A stretch of 64,000 bases of DNA from Streptomyces sp. SirexAA-E (GTDB taxonomy: Bacteria; Actinomycetota; Actinomycetes; Streptomycetales; Streptomycetaceae): assembly GCF_000177195.2 (NCBI RefSeq), contig NC_015953.1, positions 1,798,001-1,862,000 of the forward strand, in the 5' to 3' direction. The translations under genes and the position numbers were made by a program. Under the pieces are notes generated by a model. It had not been told where the DNA came from, did no database searches, and was given only the letters and a program-made list of their open reading frames with translations. Below, piece after piece: positions 9,916 through 18,425 of this stretch. Every line of letters begins with the position of its first letter. The stretch's first letter is position 1.

Positions 9916-10187
9916 ATCGGCGCACAAGGGACCACTGAACGGTGAGGACCGCATCGACGCGGCCCGTACGCCCCCCGCAGGTCGGGGGCCCGTATGGGCC
10001 GCGTCGGCGTGCGTGCCGCCGCAATCAGGGTTTCATTGGTGTTTGACCGACCGGTCATGCACTGGTAACACCGAGCAGTGACCCTAGGTACACGGACAGC
10101 AGCGGCTTCCCACGGCCGCCGCCGTCACTGCTTCCCGCTACTCAGTGCGCGCCGCGCGCGCATCCGCTCCGAGGGGGAACATCCGCC

Positions 10188-10388
10188 ATGCACGCCGCAC
10201 CGGTCCGAGCCCACGCGCTCCCGTCCGTCACCACCGCCCTGCGCGCCGTGGAGTCGCTGCTGCTGAGCAGCGGCCAGCGCACCGCGCGCCGCAATGCCTG
10301 GAACGCGGTCCTGGAGGACCGCCGCAGGGCCAAGGACCGGGTCGAGGCCGAGCACGTCCTGCGGGCTGTGGCCGCCCAGCGTTCCTAG
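10188..10388 (+). CDS. Conserved 66-aa hypothetical protein (SCO2195-like)
   Basis: Small basic protein of 66 residues, mostly helical, with a C-terminal run rich in Arg and Ala (VLEDRRRAKDRVEAEHVLRA). No known domain is seen. From memory, Streptomyces genomes keep a small gene at this place between lipA and the DUF4191 gene, which supports it being real. A GGGGGA ribosome binding site lies about 10 bases before the ATG. The DUF4191 gene begins 30 bases after its stop. Confidence 0.6.
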   Translation: MHAAPVRAHALPSVTTALRAVESLLLSSGQRTARRNAWNAVLEDRRRAKDRVEAEHVLRAVAAQRS

Positions 10389-10418
10389 GTCACTCCGGGG
10401 CCACGTAAACTTCGCTGC

Positions 10419-11126
10419 ATGGCGAGGAAGGCAAACACTGAAGGCGCGGACAGCGCCGAGAACGCGGGGCGGCTCAAGCAGATCGCCCTGACCTACAAGA
10501 TGACCAGGCGGACCGACCCCAAGGTGGGTCTCGTCGTCGCGGGTGTGGGAATCGTCACCTTCGGTGTCTTCCTCGCGATCGGTTTCCTGATCGGTCATCC
10601 CATCTACGCGGGCATCCTGGGCTTCGTCCTGGCCTTCCTCGCGATGGCGATCATTTTCGGGCGGCGTGCCGAGAAGGCGGCCTTCGGGCAGATGGAGGGA
10701 CAGCCGGGCGCTGCCGCGGCCGTGCTCGACCGGGTGGGCCGTGGCTGGACCACGACTCCGGCGGTCGCGATGAACCGCAGCCAGGACGTCGTCCACCGGG
10801 CCGTCGGCAAGGCGGGCATCGTGCTGGTGGCCGAGGGCAACCCGAACCGGGTGAAGAGCCTGCTGGCCGCCGAGAAGAAGCGGATGGCCCGGATCGTGGT
10901 GGACGTGCCGGTGCACGACATCATCGTCGGCGACGGCGAGGGCCAGGTGCCGCTGAAGAAGGTGCGCACCACGATGCTGAAGCTCCCCCGGGTGCTGACC
11001 GGCCCGCAGGTCACCGCGGCCAACGACCGGCTGCGGGCGATGGGCGACCTGATGAGCAACATGCCGCTGCCGAAGGGCCCGATGCCGAAGGGCATGCGGA
11101 TGCCGCGCGGCGGAAAGATGCGCTGA
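10419..11126 (+). CDS. DUF4191 membrane protein
   Basis: Integral membrane protein of 235 residues found across actinobacteria (DUF4191); function unknown. Two adjacent transmembrane helices are visible, VGLVVAGVGIVTFGVFLAIG and ILGFVLAFLAMAIIFG (about residues 35-75), followed by a cytoplasmic domain with GGAG-poor, Lys/Arg-rich sequence and a basic tail that repeats Pro-Lys-Gly-Met/Pro (PKGPMPKGMRMPRGGKMR). It sits between the lipoate genes and a membrane RDD gene transcribed the other way. A long hairpin follows the stop. Confidence 0.88.
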   Translation: MARKANTEGADSAENAGRLKQIALTYKMTRRTDPKVGLVVAGVGIVTFGVFLAIGFLIGHPIYAGILGFVLAFLAMAIIFGRRAEKAAFGQMEGQPGAAAAVLDRVGRGWTTTPAVAMNRSQDVVHRAVGKAGIVLVAEGNPNRVKSLLAAEKKRMARIVVDVPVHDIIVGDGEGQVPLKKVRTTMLKLPRVLTGPQVTAANDRLRAMGDLMSNMPLPKGPMPKGMRMPRGGKMR

Positions 11127-11140
11127 GCGGTACGGAACGT

Positions 11141-11188
11141 GAAGAGGGGCGGCCCCGGACGGAACATCGTCCCGGGCCGCCCCTCTTC
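11141..11188. terminator. Bidirectional hairpin terminator
   Basis: A 14-bp perfect outer stem (11141-11154 with 11175-11188) continues inward as a GC-rich imperfect stem. It has an A-rich start and a T-rich end, so it can end the DUF4191 transcript and the opposing RDD transcript. Confidence 0.8.
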
Positions 11189-11319
11189 CTTCGCGGTCTG
11201 TCGTCCCGCGCGGTCCGTCGCTCACGGGGTGTTCCGCGAGTAGCGCCGTCCTCCGCCGGGCAGGCGGGACTTCCGGGCCGTGCCGACGGCGTCGTCCGTG
11301 GACCTGCCGCCGCTCGGGC

Positions 11320-11787
11320 TCAGATACGCACCTGGACCGCGCGGGAGAGCCGGTCGTGGAGGCCGCGGCTGTCGCGGTCCCAGACCAGGGCCGGGATCAC
11401 CAGCAGGAGCAGCACGGTCCGCAGGAGGACCCGTCCGGCGCCGAGTCGACTGCCGTCCTCGGCGATGACCCGCAGGCCGCAGATGCGCTTGCCCGGGGTG
11501 GAGCCGACGGTGGTGACGGTGACCACGCTCAGGACGAGGAAGACGCCGAGCGCCCAGTTGCCGGCGCTCTGCTGGTCACCGCGGGCGAACAGCCCGTATG
11601 CGATCAGCATGCAGGCGGCCCAGTCGATGAAGAGGGCGCCGAAGCGCCGGCCGAGGGGGGCCACCGACCCCGGGCCCTCCTGGGGCAGACCGAGGCGCCG
11701 GCCCCGGTAACCGAAGTCCGCACCCATCTCTTCCGCGGCCGCGCGGGGGCCGGACAGCCACGATCCGATTACTTGCCTGTTGTCCAC
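11320..11787 (-). CDS. RDD family membrane protein
   Basis: Integral membrane protein of 155 residues with the RDD domain: the Arg-containing first helix RRFGALFIDWAACMLIAYGL (about residue 45) and the following aspartates and membrane segments (LGVFLVLSVVTVTTVG and VLLRTVLLLLVIPALVWDRD). GTPGKRICGLRV and GLHDRLSRAVQV are conserved loop motifs of the family. Function is unknown; some RDD proteins are proposed transporters. GTG 11787 is used because it opens the conserved VDNRQVIGSWLSGP start seen in Streptomyces homologues (from memory). It is divergent from glnA. Confidence 0.85.
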   Translation of the reverse strand: MDNRQVIGSWLSGPRAAAEEMGADFGYRGRRLGLPQEGPGSVAPLGRRFGALFIDWAACMLIAYGLFARGDQQSAGNWALGVFLVLSVVTVTTVGSTPGKRICGLRVIAEDGSRLGAGRVLLRTVLLLLVIPALVWDRDSRGLHDRLSRAVQVRI

Positions 11788-11873
11788 CCGTCCACGGTAC
11801 TGCGCCCGCGTTTGCACCCGGCCGGGCGGGGCACAGGAACACGTCGCTGAGGTGCCGCCCACAACCGGGCTGG

Positions 11874-11911
11874 TTAACTTGAGCGAAACAAATGGGTCAT
11901 GCTGGAGAAAT
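11874..11911 (+). promoter_or_regulatory. GlnR box upstream of glnA
   Basis: Four 5-base half-sites are spaced exactly 6 bases apart: TTAAC, GAAAC, GTCAT, GAAAT. This fits the Streptomyces GlnR consensus gTnAc-n6-GaAAc repeated twice. It lies 99-136 bases before the glnA start. GlnR itself is not in the window. Confidence 0.8.
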
Positions 11912-12009
11912 CCTGCCTGCCTATGGTCGGGGCCAGCGTGTGCCACCGCACTGGCCACACAACGAGCTGCAACCCCGCCCTTTCCCGGGTCGGGAGTAGG
12001 AGGAGTTGG

Positions 12010-13419
12010 ATGTTCCAGAACGCCGACGAAGTCCAGAAGTACATCGCCGACAACGACGTCAAGTTCGTCGACGTCAGGTTCTGCGACCTGCCGGGTGTGA
12101 TGCAGCACTTCACCATCCCCGCGGCGACCTTCGACCCGGCCGAGGAACTGGCTTTCGACGGCTCGTCGATCCGCGGATTCCAGGCGATCCACGAGTCGGA
12201 CATGGCGTTGCGCGCCGACCTGTCGACGGCCCGGGTCGACCCGTTCCGCCGCGACAAGACGGTGAACATCAACTTCTTCATCCACGACCCGATCACCGGT
12301 GAGCAGTACAGCCGTGACCCGCGGAACGTGGCCAAGAAGGCCGAGGCGTACCTCTCCTCGACCGGCATCGCGGACACCGCGTACTTCGGCCCGGAGGCCG
12401 AGTTCTACGTCTTCGACAACGTCCGCTTCCAGACGTCGGCGAACGAGAGCTTCTACCACATCGACTCCGAGGCCGGCGCCTGGAACACCGGTGCGCTGGA
12501 GAACAACCGGGGTTACAAGGTCCGCTACAAGGGCGGCTACTTCCCGACCCCGCCGGTCGACCACTTCGCCGACCTGCGTGCCGAGATCTCGATGGAGCTG
12601 GACAAGAACGGCCTTCAGGTCGAGCGCCAGCACCACGAGGTCGGCACCGCCGGCCAGGCCGAGATCAACTACAAGTTCAACACGCTGCTCGCCGCGGCCG
12701 ACGACCTGATGCTCTTCAAGTACATCGTGAAGAACGTCGCCTGGCGCAACGGCAAGACCGCGACCTTCATGCCGAAGCCGATCTTCGGTGACAACGGCTC
12801 GGGCATGCACGTCCACCAGTCCCTGTGGTCGGGCGGCTCCCCGCTCTTCTACGACGAGCAGGGTTACGCGGGCCTCTCGGACATGGCGCGCTACTACATC
12901 GGCGGCATCCTGAAGCACGCCCCGTCGCTGCTGGCGTTCACCAACCCGACGGTGAACTCCTACCACCGCCTGGTCCCGGGCTTCGAGGCGCCGGTCAACA
13001 TGGTGTACTCGCAGCGCAACCGCTCCGCCGCGATGCGCATCCCGATCACGGGCTCCAACCCGAAGGCCAAGCGCGTCGAGTTCCGCGCCCCGGACCCGTC
13101 GTCCAACCCGTACCTGGCGTTCTCGGCGCTGCTGATGGCCGGCCTGGACGGCGTGAAGAACAAGATCGAGCCGCCGGAGCCGATCGACAAGGACCTCTAC
13201 GAGCTGGCTCCCGAGGAGCACGCGAGCGTCCAGCAGGTCCCGACGTCGCTCCCGGCGGTCCTCGACGCGCTGGAGCAGGACCACGAGTACCTCCAGGCCG
13301 GCGGTGTCTTCACGCCGGACCTGATCGAGACGTGGATCGACTACAAGCGCACGAACGAGATCGCCCCGATCCAGCTGCGGCCGCACCCGCACGAGTTCGA
13401 GCTGTACTTCGACCTCTAG
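12010..13419 (+). CDS. glnA: Glutamine synthetase, type I
   Basis: Makes glutamine from glutamate, ammonia and ATP; dodecameric, cytoplasmic, the main ammonium-assimilating enzyme. The 469-residue protein has the GS signature FDGSSIRGF (about residue 49), the ATP-binding region, and NRSAAMRIP. The adenylylation site is present: [11 protein letters not shown], with the modified tyrosine near residue 397, so it is of the GSI-beta type regulated by the adenylyltransferase encoded by glnE at 50.4-53.4 kb. ATG 12010 is preceded by AGGAG. GlnR half-sites lie upstream and a hairpin terminator downstream, so it is expected to be monocistronic and induced under nitrogen limitation. Confidence 0.98.
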   Translation: MFQNADEVQKYIADNDVKFVDVRFCDLPGVMQHFTIPAATFDPAEELAFDGSSIRGFQAIHESDMALRADLSTARVDPFRRDKTVNINFFIHDPITGEQYSRDPRNVAKKAEAYLSSTGIADTAYFGPEAEFYVFDNVRFQTSANESFYHIDSEAGAWNTGALENNRGYKVRYKGGYFPTPPVDHFADLRAEISMELDKNGLQVERQHHEVGTAGQAEINYKFNTLLAAADDLMLFKYIVKNVAWRNGKTATFMPKPIFGDNGSGMHVHQSLWSGGSPLFYDEQGYAGLSDMARYYIGGILKHAPSLLAFTNPTVNSYHRLVPGFEAPVNMVYSQRNRSAAMRIPITGSNPKAKRVEFRAPDPSSNPYLAFSALLMAGLDGVKNKIEPPEPIDKDLYELAPEEHASVQQVPTSLPAVLDALEQDHEYLQAGGVFTPDLIETWIDYKRTNEIAPIQLRPHPHEFELYFDL

Positions 13420-13524
13420 AGCGCGCAGGCGGGTGGCCTGTACTCCGGCTGGTTCCGGGCGTCGCGTGCGGCGCGTGCCCACCGGCCGTACAGGCACCTG
13501 ACGCGCCGCCACGAGCGGGTCTCC

Positions 13525-13557
13525 AGGGCCGTCATCCCGTACCGGGGTGACGGCCCT
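13525..13557 (+). terminator. Hairpin terminator after glnA
   Basis: A stem of 10 perfect pairs (13525-13534 with 13548-13557), extended inward by about four more pairs, lies 105 bases after the glnA stop. The remaining sequence between 13420 and the next gene at 13748 shows no supported gene. Confidence 0.7.
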
Positions 13558-13747
13558 CTCGTGTGTCACCTCGTGCGGTAATCTGGGCCGGGCGTTGTTG
13601 CGGCAGCGTGTCTCACACCACTCGGTCCCGGCACCGGGGTGAGCAGAGGGCTCCGGAGAGTCTCCGCAAGTGGAAGTCACGTAGCACCGAAGGACATCCG
13701 TTCAGTCTTTCCTGCCGTTGCCGGGCGGCCTGTAGGAGGGATGACGT

Positions 13748-14656
13748 ATGTCCAAGTCGCGCAACAGCAGCCGTCTGGCCAAGCAGATCCGTCGCCGGAC
13801 CGCGCTGACGCAGTCGACCGCGTCCAGGCTGGCCAAGCAGGTGCGGGTGCGCCTCCCCCAGCCGATCGCCGACGCCTCGGAGCCTCGTCAGCGCCGCCTG
13901 GAGGCGCACATGGCCCATGTCCTGGCGAGCCGCTTCCAGGACCGTCAGCTCAACGGCGCTCTCCTCGGAGTCCAGGGCGCTCAGACGGCGCCCGGACACC
14001 TCGGGTTGACCGTCGAGCCGACCATGGCGGACGAAGTACTTCGAGAACTCCTTCCACGGCTCGACGATTCCTACGGCGGCCTCCGCGGGGTGCCCGGCCT
14101 GCGTGTGCGGCCGGTGGACGGTGGAATCGTCCTCCAGGACTCCTCCGGTTCGGCGCGTGTCTTCGCGGAGACCTCCGACGGCCGGGCCTGGCGCCTGCCG
14201 ACCGCCGAGGAGGGAGAGACCCCACTGTGGACGCGCCCGTTGGGCGACCTCTCGTCCGAGGAGCACGAGGAGGCCGAGGGCTGGGCCGGGGCGTGGCCCA
14301 CGGTCCCTGACGCAGCGGTCCGGGACTTGATGCTGAGTCGTGTCCTGCGTCGTCCGGGCCTCGTCAACCGGGCGTCCGCTCCTCACGGGTTCGCCAACTG
14401 CTACACCCACCACTCCGGTGATCTGGTCATCGAGTGGTGCTGTGGTGACACCGTTGAGGCCTACTGCGCCGCGCTGTTGGCCCACGGGTTCGTCGACGGG
14501 CTGCCACCGAGCGAGACGATCGAACTGACCTCTGCCCATTCCGCACGCCTGGGCGGTCACACCGTGATCGTGCGGCGCCATTCCGCGTGTCAGTACGACA
14601 GTGGGCCCAGCGCCCAGAAGATCACCGACTCCATCGAGAAGGGTTACTCCTCGTGA
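13748..14656 (+). CDS. Hypothetical protein, orphan
   Basis: Protein of 302 residues that matches no family I recognise. The first 35 residues are very basic and contain a repeated pattern (SSRLAKQIRRR then ASRLAKQVRVR), possibly nucleic-acid or membrane contacting. The middle is acidic. The C-terminal third contains several Cys and His residues (FANCYTHHSGDLVIEWCCG). There is no signal peptide. A GGAGGG lies 8 bases before the ATG. The start of the next gene overlaps its stop (GTGA at 14653-14656), so the two are translationally coupled. It follows glnA, where I do not recall a conserved Streptomyces gene, which suggests an insertion. Confidence 0.65.
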   Translation: MSKSRNSSRLAKQIRRRTALTQSTASRLAKQVRVRLPQPIADASEPRQRRLEAHMAHVLASRFQDRQLNGALLGVQGAQTAPGHLGLTVEPTMADEVLRELLPRLDDSYGGLRGVPGLRVRPVDGGIVLQDSSGSARVFAETSDGRAWRLPTAEEGETPLWTRPLGDLSSEEHEEAEGWAGAWPTVPDAAVRDLMLSRVLRRPGLVNRASAPHGFANCYTHHSGDLVIEWCCGDTVEAYCAALLAHGFVDGLPPSETIELTSAHSARLGGHTVIVRRHSACQYDSGPSAQKITDSIEKGYSS

Positions 14657-14919
14657 GTCCCGCGGTGACGGTGCTCGTTGTGACCGTGTGCCTGGTCCTC
14701 GGTGTGGTGGTCCGCTGCCAACGGGACATCGCTGTCCTCCGCCGTCTCGAACGTTTGATGCGCGGCTGCGATCCGGACCAGCGGGTCGAGGTATGCCGCA
14801 TTCTCGCCGCATCCCTCCAAGGGGCCGCCGCCGGGCCCGGGACCACGGCCGCACGATCGGCCGCTGCGTCGGTGCCACCGGGCCGACCGCCCACGCAGGA
14901 CGGCGCTCCTGTCGACTGA
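14653..14919 (+). CDS. Small single-pass membrane protein, coupled to the upstream gene
   Basis: Protein of 88 residues with one N-terminal hydrophobic segment (VTVLVVTVCLVLGVVV, residues 5-20), followed by a short charged cytoplasmic or extracellular region and a Pro/Ala-rich tail. The GTG start overlaps the stop of the preceding orphan gene by four bases, which implies coupled translation and a shared function. No family is recognised. It may anchor its partner to the membrane; that is inference only. Confidence 0.6.
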   Translation: MSPAVTVLVVTVCLVLGVVVRCQRDIAVLRRLERLMRGCDPDQRVEVCRILAASLQGAAAGPGTTAARSAAASVPPGRPPTQDGAPVD

Positions 14920-14969
14920 GGAGGGACCGGGCCCCGCCCGTTGCGTGATGGGGGCGGGGCCTGCGTCGG

Positions 14970-15785
14970 TCAGCCGCGGAGGGCGGCGGCGATGACGCCT
15001 CCGTCGACGAGGAGGTCCGTGCCGGAGATGAAGGTGGCGGCCGGGCCGAGCAGGAACTCCGCGGCGGCGGCGATGTCGGCCGGGGTGCCGGGCCGGCGGG
15101 CGTTGGAGGACTCGATCATGGCCCTGATCTGGGCGCCGTGTTCTCCGGCCAGTTCCTGCCGGCCCATGGGGGTGGAGATCACTCCGGGGCTGATGGAGTT
15201 GATCCGGGCGCCCCTGGTGCCCCAGGTGGTGCTGGCCGCCTGGACGTGGAGCTGGTTCACCTTCTTGGCGAAGCTGTAGGCGGCCCCGGGGTGGGGGAAG
15301 TTGGCCTGGGCGGTCAGCGGGAGGGAGAGCAGTCGGTCGGTGGGGGTGGTGGTCAGCTCCCGGGCCTGTTCGGGGGTGAGGCCGGGATGGCCGTGGCCGG
15401 CCATGCTGGAGATGACCAGGCCCGCCCCGCCCTCCGCGACGACCGCGCCGAACTCCTCCAGGACCAGGGCGACTCCGAGGAGGTCGACGGCGAGGATCGC
15501 CGGCACGGGCGCCTGGACCGGGGAGAGGCCCGCGGTGTGTACGACGGTGCGGACCTCGCCCAGTGCGGACGCCGTCTCGGCCAGTGCGCCGACCGAGGCC
15601 CGGTCGGACACGTCGACGGTCTGCCGGGTGAGGGTGTAGCCCTCGTCGGCGAGCCGGCCGGCCGCCCCGTCGAGGAGGTCCGCGTCGAAGTCGGCGAGCA
15701 GCAGGTGGGAGGCGGGGTCGAGGCGGCGGGCGATGGCCTGTCCCATGCCTCCGACTCCGATGATCACGGCTATGTGCTGGGGCAT
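14970..15785 (-). CDS. Short-chain dehydrogenase/reductase
   Basis: Predicted NAD(P)-dependent oxidoreductase of 271 residues. The cofactor motif is an atypical GVGGMGQAIARRL (residues 10-22) instead of TGxxxGxG. Catalytic residues are seen as ISSMAGHG (Ser) and AYSFAKK (YxxxK). The C-terminus ISGTDLLVDGGV is the usual SDR ending. The substrate is unknown. It is divergent from a TetR gene with an operator-like palindrome between them, so it is probably controlled by that repressor. Confidence 0.87.
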   Translation of the reverse strand: MPQHIAVIIGVGGMGQAIARRLDPASHLLLADFDADLLDGAAGRLADEGYTLTRQTVDVSDRASVGALAETASALGEVRTVVHTAGLSPVQAPVPAILAVDLLGVALVLEEFGAVVAEGGAGLVISSMAGHGHPGLTPEQARELTTTPTDRLLSLPLTAQANFPHPGAAYSFAKKVNQLHVQAASTTWGTRGARINSISPGVISTPMGRQELAGEHGAQIRAMIESSNARRPGTPADIAAAAEFLLGPAATFISGTDLLVDGGVIAAALRG

Positions 15786-15842
15786 GATTGCCTCCTGGGT
15801 GAGCGGCTGTCCAGGGCGGTACCCGGGACGTCATCGCTATAG

Positions 15843-15862
15843 ATTACGGACCGTTTCGTAAT
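15843..15862. promoter_or_regulatory. Probable TetR operator
   Basis: A 20-base imperfect palindrome, ATTACGGACCGTTTCGTAAT (16 of 20 positions symmetric), lies between the divergent SDR and TetR genes. Position and shape fit autorepression plus control of the SDR gene. Confidence 0.65.
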
Positions 15863-15889
15863 GGAGAGGTAAGTGGCTAGACTTCCCGC

Positions 15890-16498
15890 ATGAGCGAGAC
15901 CCCCAAGCGCGGCCGGCCCCGGAAGGCCGCCACGGATCAGGCGATCCTGGAGGCCGCCCGGAAGCTGCTCGGGCAGGGCGGATACGCCGGGGTGTCGATG
16001 GAGGCCGTGGCCGCCGAGGCGGGGGTGGGCAAGCCGACCGTCTACCGTCGCTGGTCGTCGAAGGGCGCCCTCGTCGCCGACGCCGTCCTGCACAGTGGTG
16101 CGTTCGGCGCCGACGAGCCGGTGGAGGAGCCGTCCGACACCGGCGACGTCGGACGCGACCTCCGGGCGTGGGCGCGGGCGTACGCCGAGAAGATGGCCGC
16201 ACCCGGCATCACCCCCCTGCTCCTCGCGCTGACGGCCGCGGCGGCGGAGAGCCCCGGCGCCGGCGACACCCTGTACCGCCGGCTCACGGGCCCACGGCAC
16301 CGGGCCCTGGTCGAACGGCTGTGGGCGGGTGTGGCCGCCGGACAGGTGCGGGCCGACCGCAGCCTGGAGGCCGTCGCCGACGCCCTGATCGGCGCCTTGC
16401 TCTACCAGCTGCTCACGGGGAACGCCGACACGTCCCCGGAGCGCGCCGAGGACCTGGTCGGGACGATCCTCGGCGGGCTCCGGCCGACGCCTCCCTGA
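15890..16498 (+). CDS. TetR family regulator
   Basis: Repressor-type regulator of 202 residues. The HTH is clear (GVSMEAVAAEAGVGKPTVYRRW, here about residues 33-54, with the family Y-W ending), preceded by a basic N-terminal arm KRGRPRKAATD. The C-terminal domain belongs to the TetR_C_16-like group and would bind a small ligand. It is divergent from the SDR gene and probably regulates it through the palindrome at 15843-15862. A short hairpin overlaps the stop. Confidence 0.88.
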   Translation: MSETPKRGRPRKAATDQAILEAARKLLGQGGYAGVSMEAVAAEAGVGKPTVYRRWSSKGALVADAVLHSGAFGADEPVEEPSDTGDVGRDLRAWARAYAEKMAAPGITPLLLALTAAAAESPGAGDTLYRRLTGPRHRALVERLWAGVAAGQVRADRSLEAVADALIGALLYQLLTGNADTSPERAEDLVGTILGGLRPTPP

Positions 16499-16517
16499 CC
16501 GGACCGATTCGTCCGGT
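16498..16517 (+). terminator. Short hairpin at the end of the TetR gene
   Basis: ACCGGAC and GTCCGGT form a 7-bp stem with a 6-base loop, starting at the last base of the stop codon. It is modest in strength. No supported gene is seen in the G-rich sequence that follows to 16790. Confidence 0.45.
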
Positions 16518-16790
16518 GCGGGCGCACGGAGCCGCCCCCGGGCGCGGGTCCGGACGCCGGTGCCCGGACGCGGTGCGCTCTGCCATCGGCGGATGCCGGA
16601 CTTCCTCGAAGACGGCGCGGCCATGGGTCGCCGCGGTCCCCCGATCCGCCCGCCGCGATCGTGTCGGGCTGGTGACGGGGGCGGGTGCCGTGGGCGCCGG
16701 TGCTCGTGCCGGTGGGCGCCGCTGTGTGGGTGCCTGGAGGGGTGCGGCGGTCGCGGCGTGCGCGAAGACGCGCGGAGGCGGCGGTGCCGC

Positions 16791-17600
16791 TCAGTCCAGG
16801 TCGATGACCGGGCGGGCGTTGAAGTCCTCGTACATGTCCTCGCCCTCCGGGCCGTTGAGGAAGTCGGCCATGGAGGGGTTGCGGTTGGCGGTGGCCAGGG
16901 GAAGCCACTCCAGGAACGTGCCGTAGCCGCCGCAGACCGCCTCGCCGCCGTCCCCGCCGTATACGGAACCGGGGTCGGAGGTCATCTCCGCGGTGTCGTA
17001 GACGTCGAAGGCGATGCGCAGCCCGAACGCGTTGGGACGGCGGTGCGGGCCGGAGGCACCGGTCCCGTACGGGGAGGTGGCGGCCGGTACGGCGTCGCCC
17101 CAGCGGAAGAGGGTCGTGGCGCCCGCGCCGCAGGCGTGCTCCCACGCGTCGGGCCCGGGGAGCCTGAGGCCGCGCTCGGCGAGCAGCGCCGGGACGAGGT
17201 CCGGCGCCTCGACGAGCCTGCCCGCTTCCACGGCCATGAGGACGGTGGGCAGCGTCACCGTGCGGCGGGGGCTCATCACGCGCGCCAGGTGGTCGCGTGG
17301 GTCCTCGTCGAAGCCGAAGCCGCCCGCCAGGCTCTCCTCGCGGTACGAGACGAGCTGTTCGGGCAGGGGGCGCCAGGCGTGGGGGTCGAAGCCGAGGGCG
17401 ACCTCGCCGCCGGGTATCAACGCGTAGGCCTCACCGTCCCGTTCGATCAGGGCACGGTGCGTGGTGCCGTCGGGGTGCGGGGTGCCGTCCAGCCGGACGA
17501 GCCGGCCGTCGACCCGGCGGGCGGCCTCCTCGGCGTACCGCGTCGCCGTGTCCCGGTCCAGGGTGCGCCAGCGGGCGAGGGTGAGTGCGCTGAGAGACAT
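16791..17600 (-). CDS. FGE/SUMF1-fold-like protein of unknown function
   Basis: Protein of 269 residues. The middle contains RLPGPDAWEHACGAGATTLFRWGD, split here as RLPGPDAWEHACG and LFRWGD, which resembles the RLPTEAEWEYAARGG...YPWGN signature of the formylglycine-generating enzyme/SUMF1 superfamily. A later NAFGLRI...GGEAVCGGYG section also fits that fold. Only one Cys is present near the C-terminal active-site region, so the two copper-binding Cys of true FGE are not both there and sulfatase activation is unlikely. ATG 17600 is chosen because homologous-looking sequence starts there; the upstream frame is Pro/Arg-rich. Confidence 0.65.
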   Translation of the reverse strand: MSLSALTLARWRTLDRDTATRYAEEAARRVDGRLVRLDGTPHPDGTTHRALIERDGEAYALIPGGEVALGFDPHAWRPLPEQLVSYREESLAGGFGFDEDPRDHLARVMSPRRTVTLPTVLMAVEAGRLVEAPDLVPALLAERGLRLPGPDAWEHACGAGATTLFRWGDAVPAATSPYGTGASGPHRRPNAFGLRIAFDVYDTAEMTSDPGSVYGGDGGEAVCGGYGTFLEWLPLATANRNPSMADFLNGPEGEDMYEDFNARPVIDLD

Positions 17601-17675
17601 GGCGTGCAGTGTGGCATCCGGCGGGTACGGGCGGGTCCGTGCCCCCGGTGGTCGCTCCGGGGGCACGGGCGGCGC

Positions 17676-17945
17676 TCAGCGGCCGTAGCGGATCAGGGCG
17701 CGGACCATGCGGCAGGTGGTGTCGGACGGCGGGTGGATGGCGAGGCGGTCGGCCATCGCGTGGATCCGGTCGTTGTCGGCGCTCGACGGGTGGTACACCC
17801 CGGTGTCGAGCAGGGCTATCGCCAGGCGCATGGCCTTGAGGCGGCGGTTGTGCGAGACGTACCACTCGCGGGGCCGTCCCGCGGGGAGCGGCCTCTTTCG
17901 CAGGGGCTGGTGCAGCGGCTCGGTCGTGGCGGTGGCAACGGCCAT
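17676..17945 (-). CDS. Small conserved basic hypothetical protein
   Basis: Protein of 89 residues, basic, with no known domain. Key stretches are REWYVSHNRRLKAMRLAIALLD and MADRLAIHPPSDTTCRMVRAL; the first is split here as REWYVSHNRRLKAM. It has no signal peptide or membrane helix. ATG 17945 is strongly supported by a perfect AGGAGG six bases upstream. The FGE-like gene begins 75 bases downstream on the same strand, so they may be cotranscribed. Confidence 0.65.
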   Translation of the reverse strand: MAVATATTEPLHQPLRKRPLPAGRPREWYVSHNRRLKAMRLAIALLDTGVYHPSSADNDRIHAMADRLAIHPPSDTTCRMVRALIRYGR

Positions 17946-18065
17946 GGGCAACCTCCTGGCACAGTGGTGGAACCCTCACGAACTGCCTCCATCTTACCGT
18001 CCACCACTGACAATCCGCCCTGGCCAGAGGCTGTTTGGGCGGGCCACTCCCGTACCCTGGACCCC

Positions 18066-18425
18066 ATGGAGATCTGGATCGTCCCGGCCTGCTCGAAGTG
18101 CCGTGGCGCCCTGAGTCTGCTCGACTCCGAGGGCGCCGACTACACCGTCCGCCGCTACCTGGAGGACGTCCCCTCCCCCGACGAGATCCGGGACGTGCTC
18201 GGCCGGCTCGGGCTCGAACCGTGGGACATCACGCGGACGGGGGAGGCCGACGCCAAGGAGCTGGGCGTCAAGGAGTGGCCCCGGGACGCCGCGTCGCGGG
18301 AGCGGTGGATCACGGCGCTGACCGAGCACCCCGAGCTGATCCAGCGGCCGATCATCACCGCTCAGGACGGGAGCGCCGTGGTGGCCCGGTCGGGGGAGGC
18401 GGTCAGGGACGCGCTGGCGCGGTGA
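18066..18425 (+). CDS. ArsC/Spx-family thioredoxin-fold protein
   Basis: Protein of 119 residues similar to the arsenate reductase (ArsC/YffB) family. The N-terminal redox motif is PACSKCRGALSLL (residues 7-19), where a Cys pair replaces the usual CxxC/S arrangement. TVRRYLEDVPSPDEIRDVL and LIQRPIITAQDG match the substrate-binding loop (R-P-I) of the family. True arsenate reduction is not proven; many Streptomyces homologues are annotated only as ArsC family. Its 3' end overlaps the convergent hydrolase gene by 23 bases. Confidence 0.85.
   Translation: MEIWIVPACSKCRGALSLLDSEGADYTVRRYLEDVPSPDEIRDVLGRLGLEPWDITRTGEADAKELGVKEWPRDAASRERWITALTEHPELIQRPIITAQDGSAVVARSGEAVRDALAR

Noticed and set aside
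10043..10071. Possible promoter TTGACC-17-TAACAC before the 66-aa gene, with the palindrome GACCGGTC inside
   Set aside because: The -10 is poor and no support beyond the -35 match exists. Not listed as a feature.
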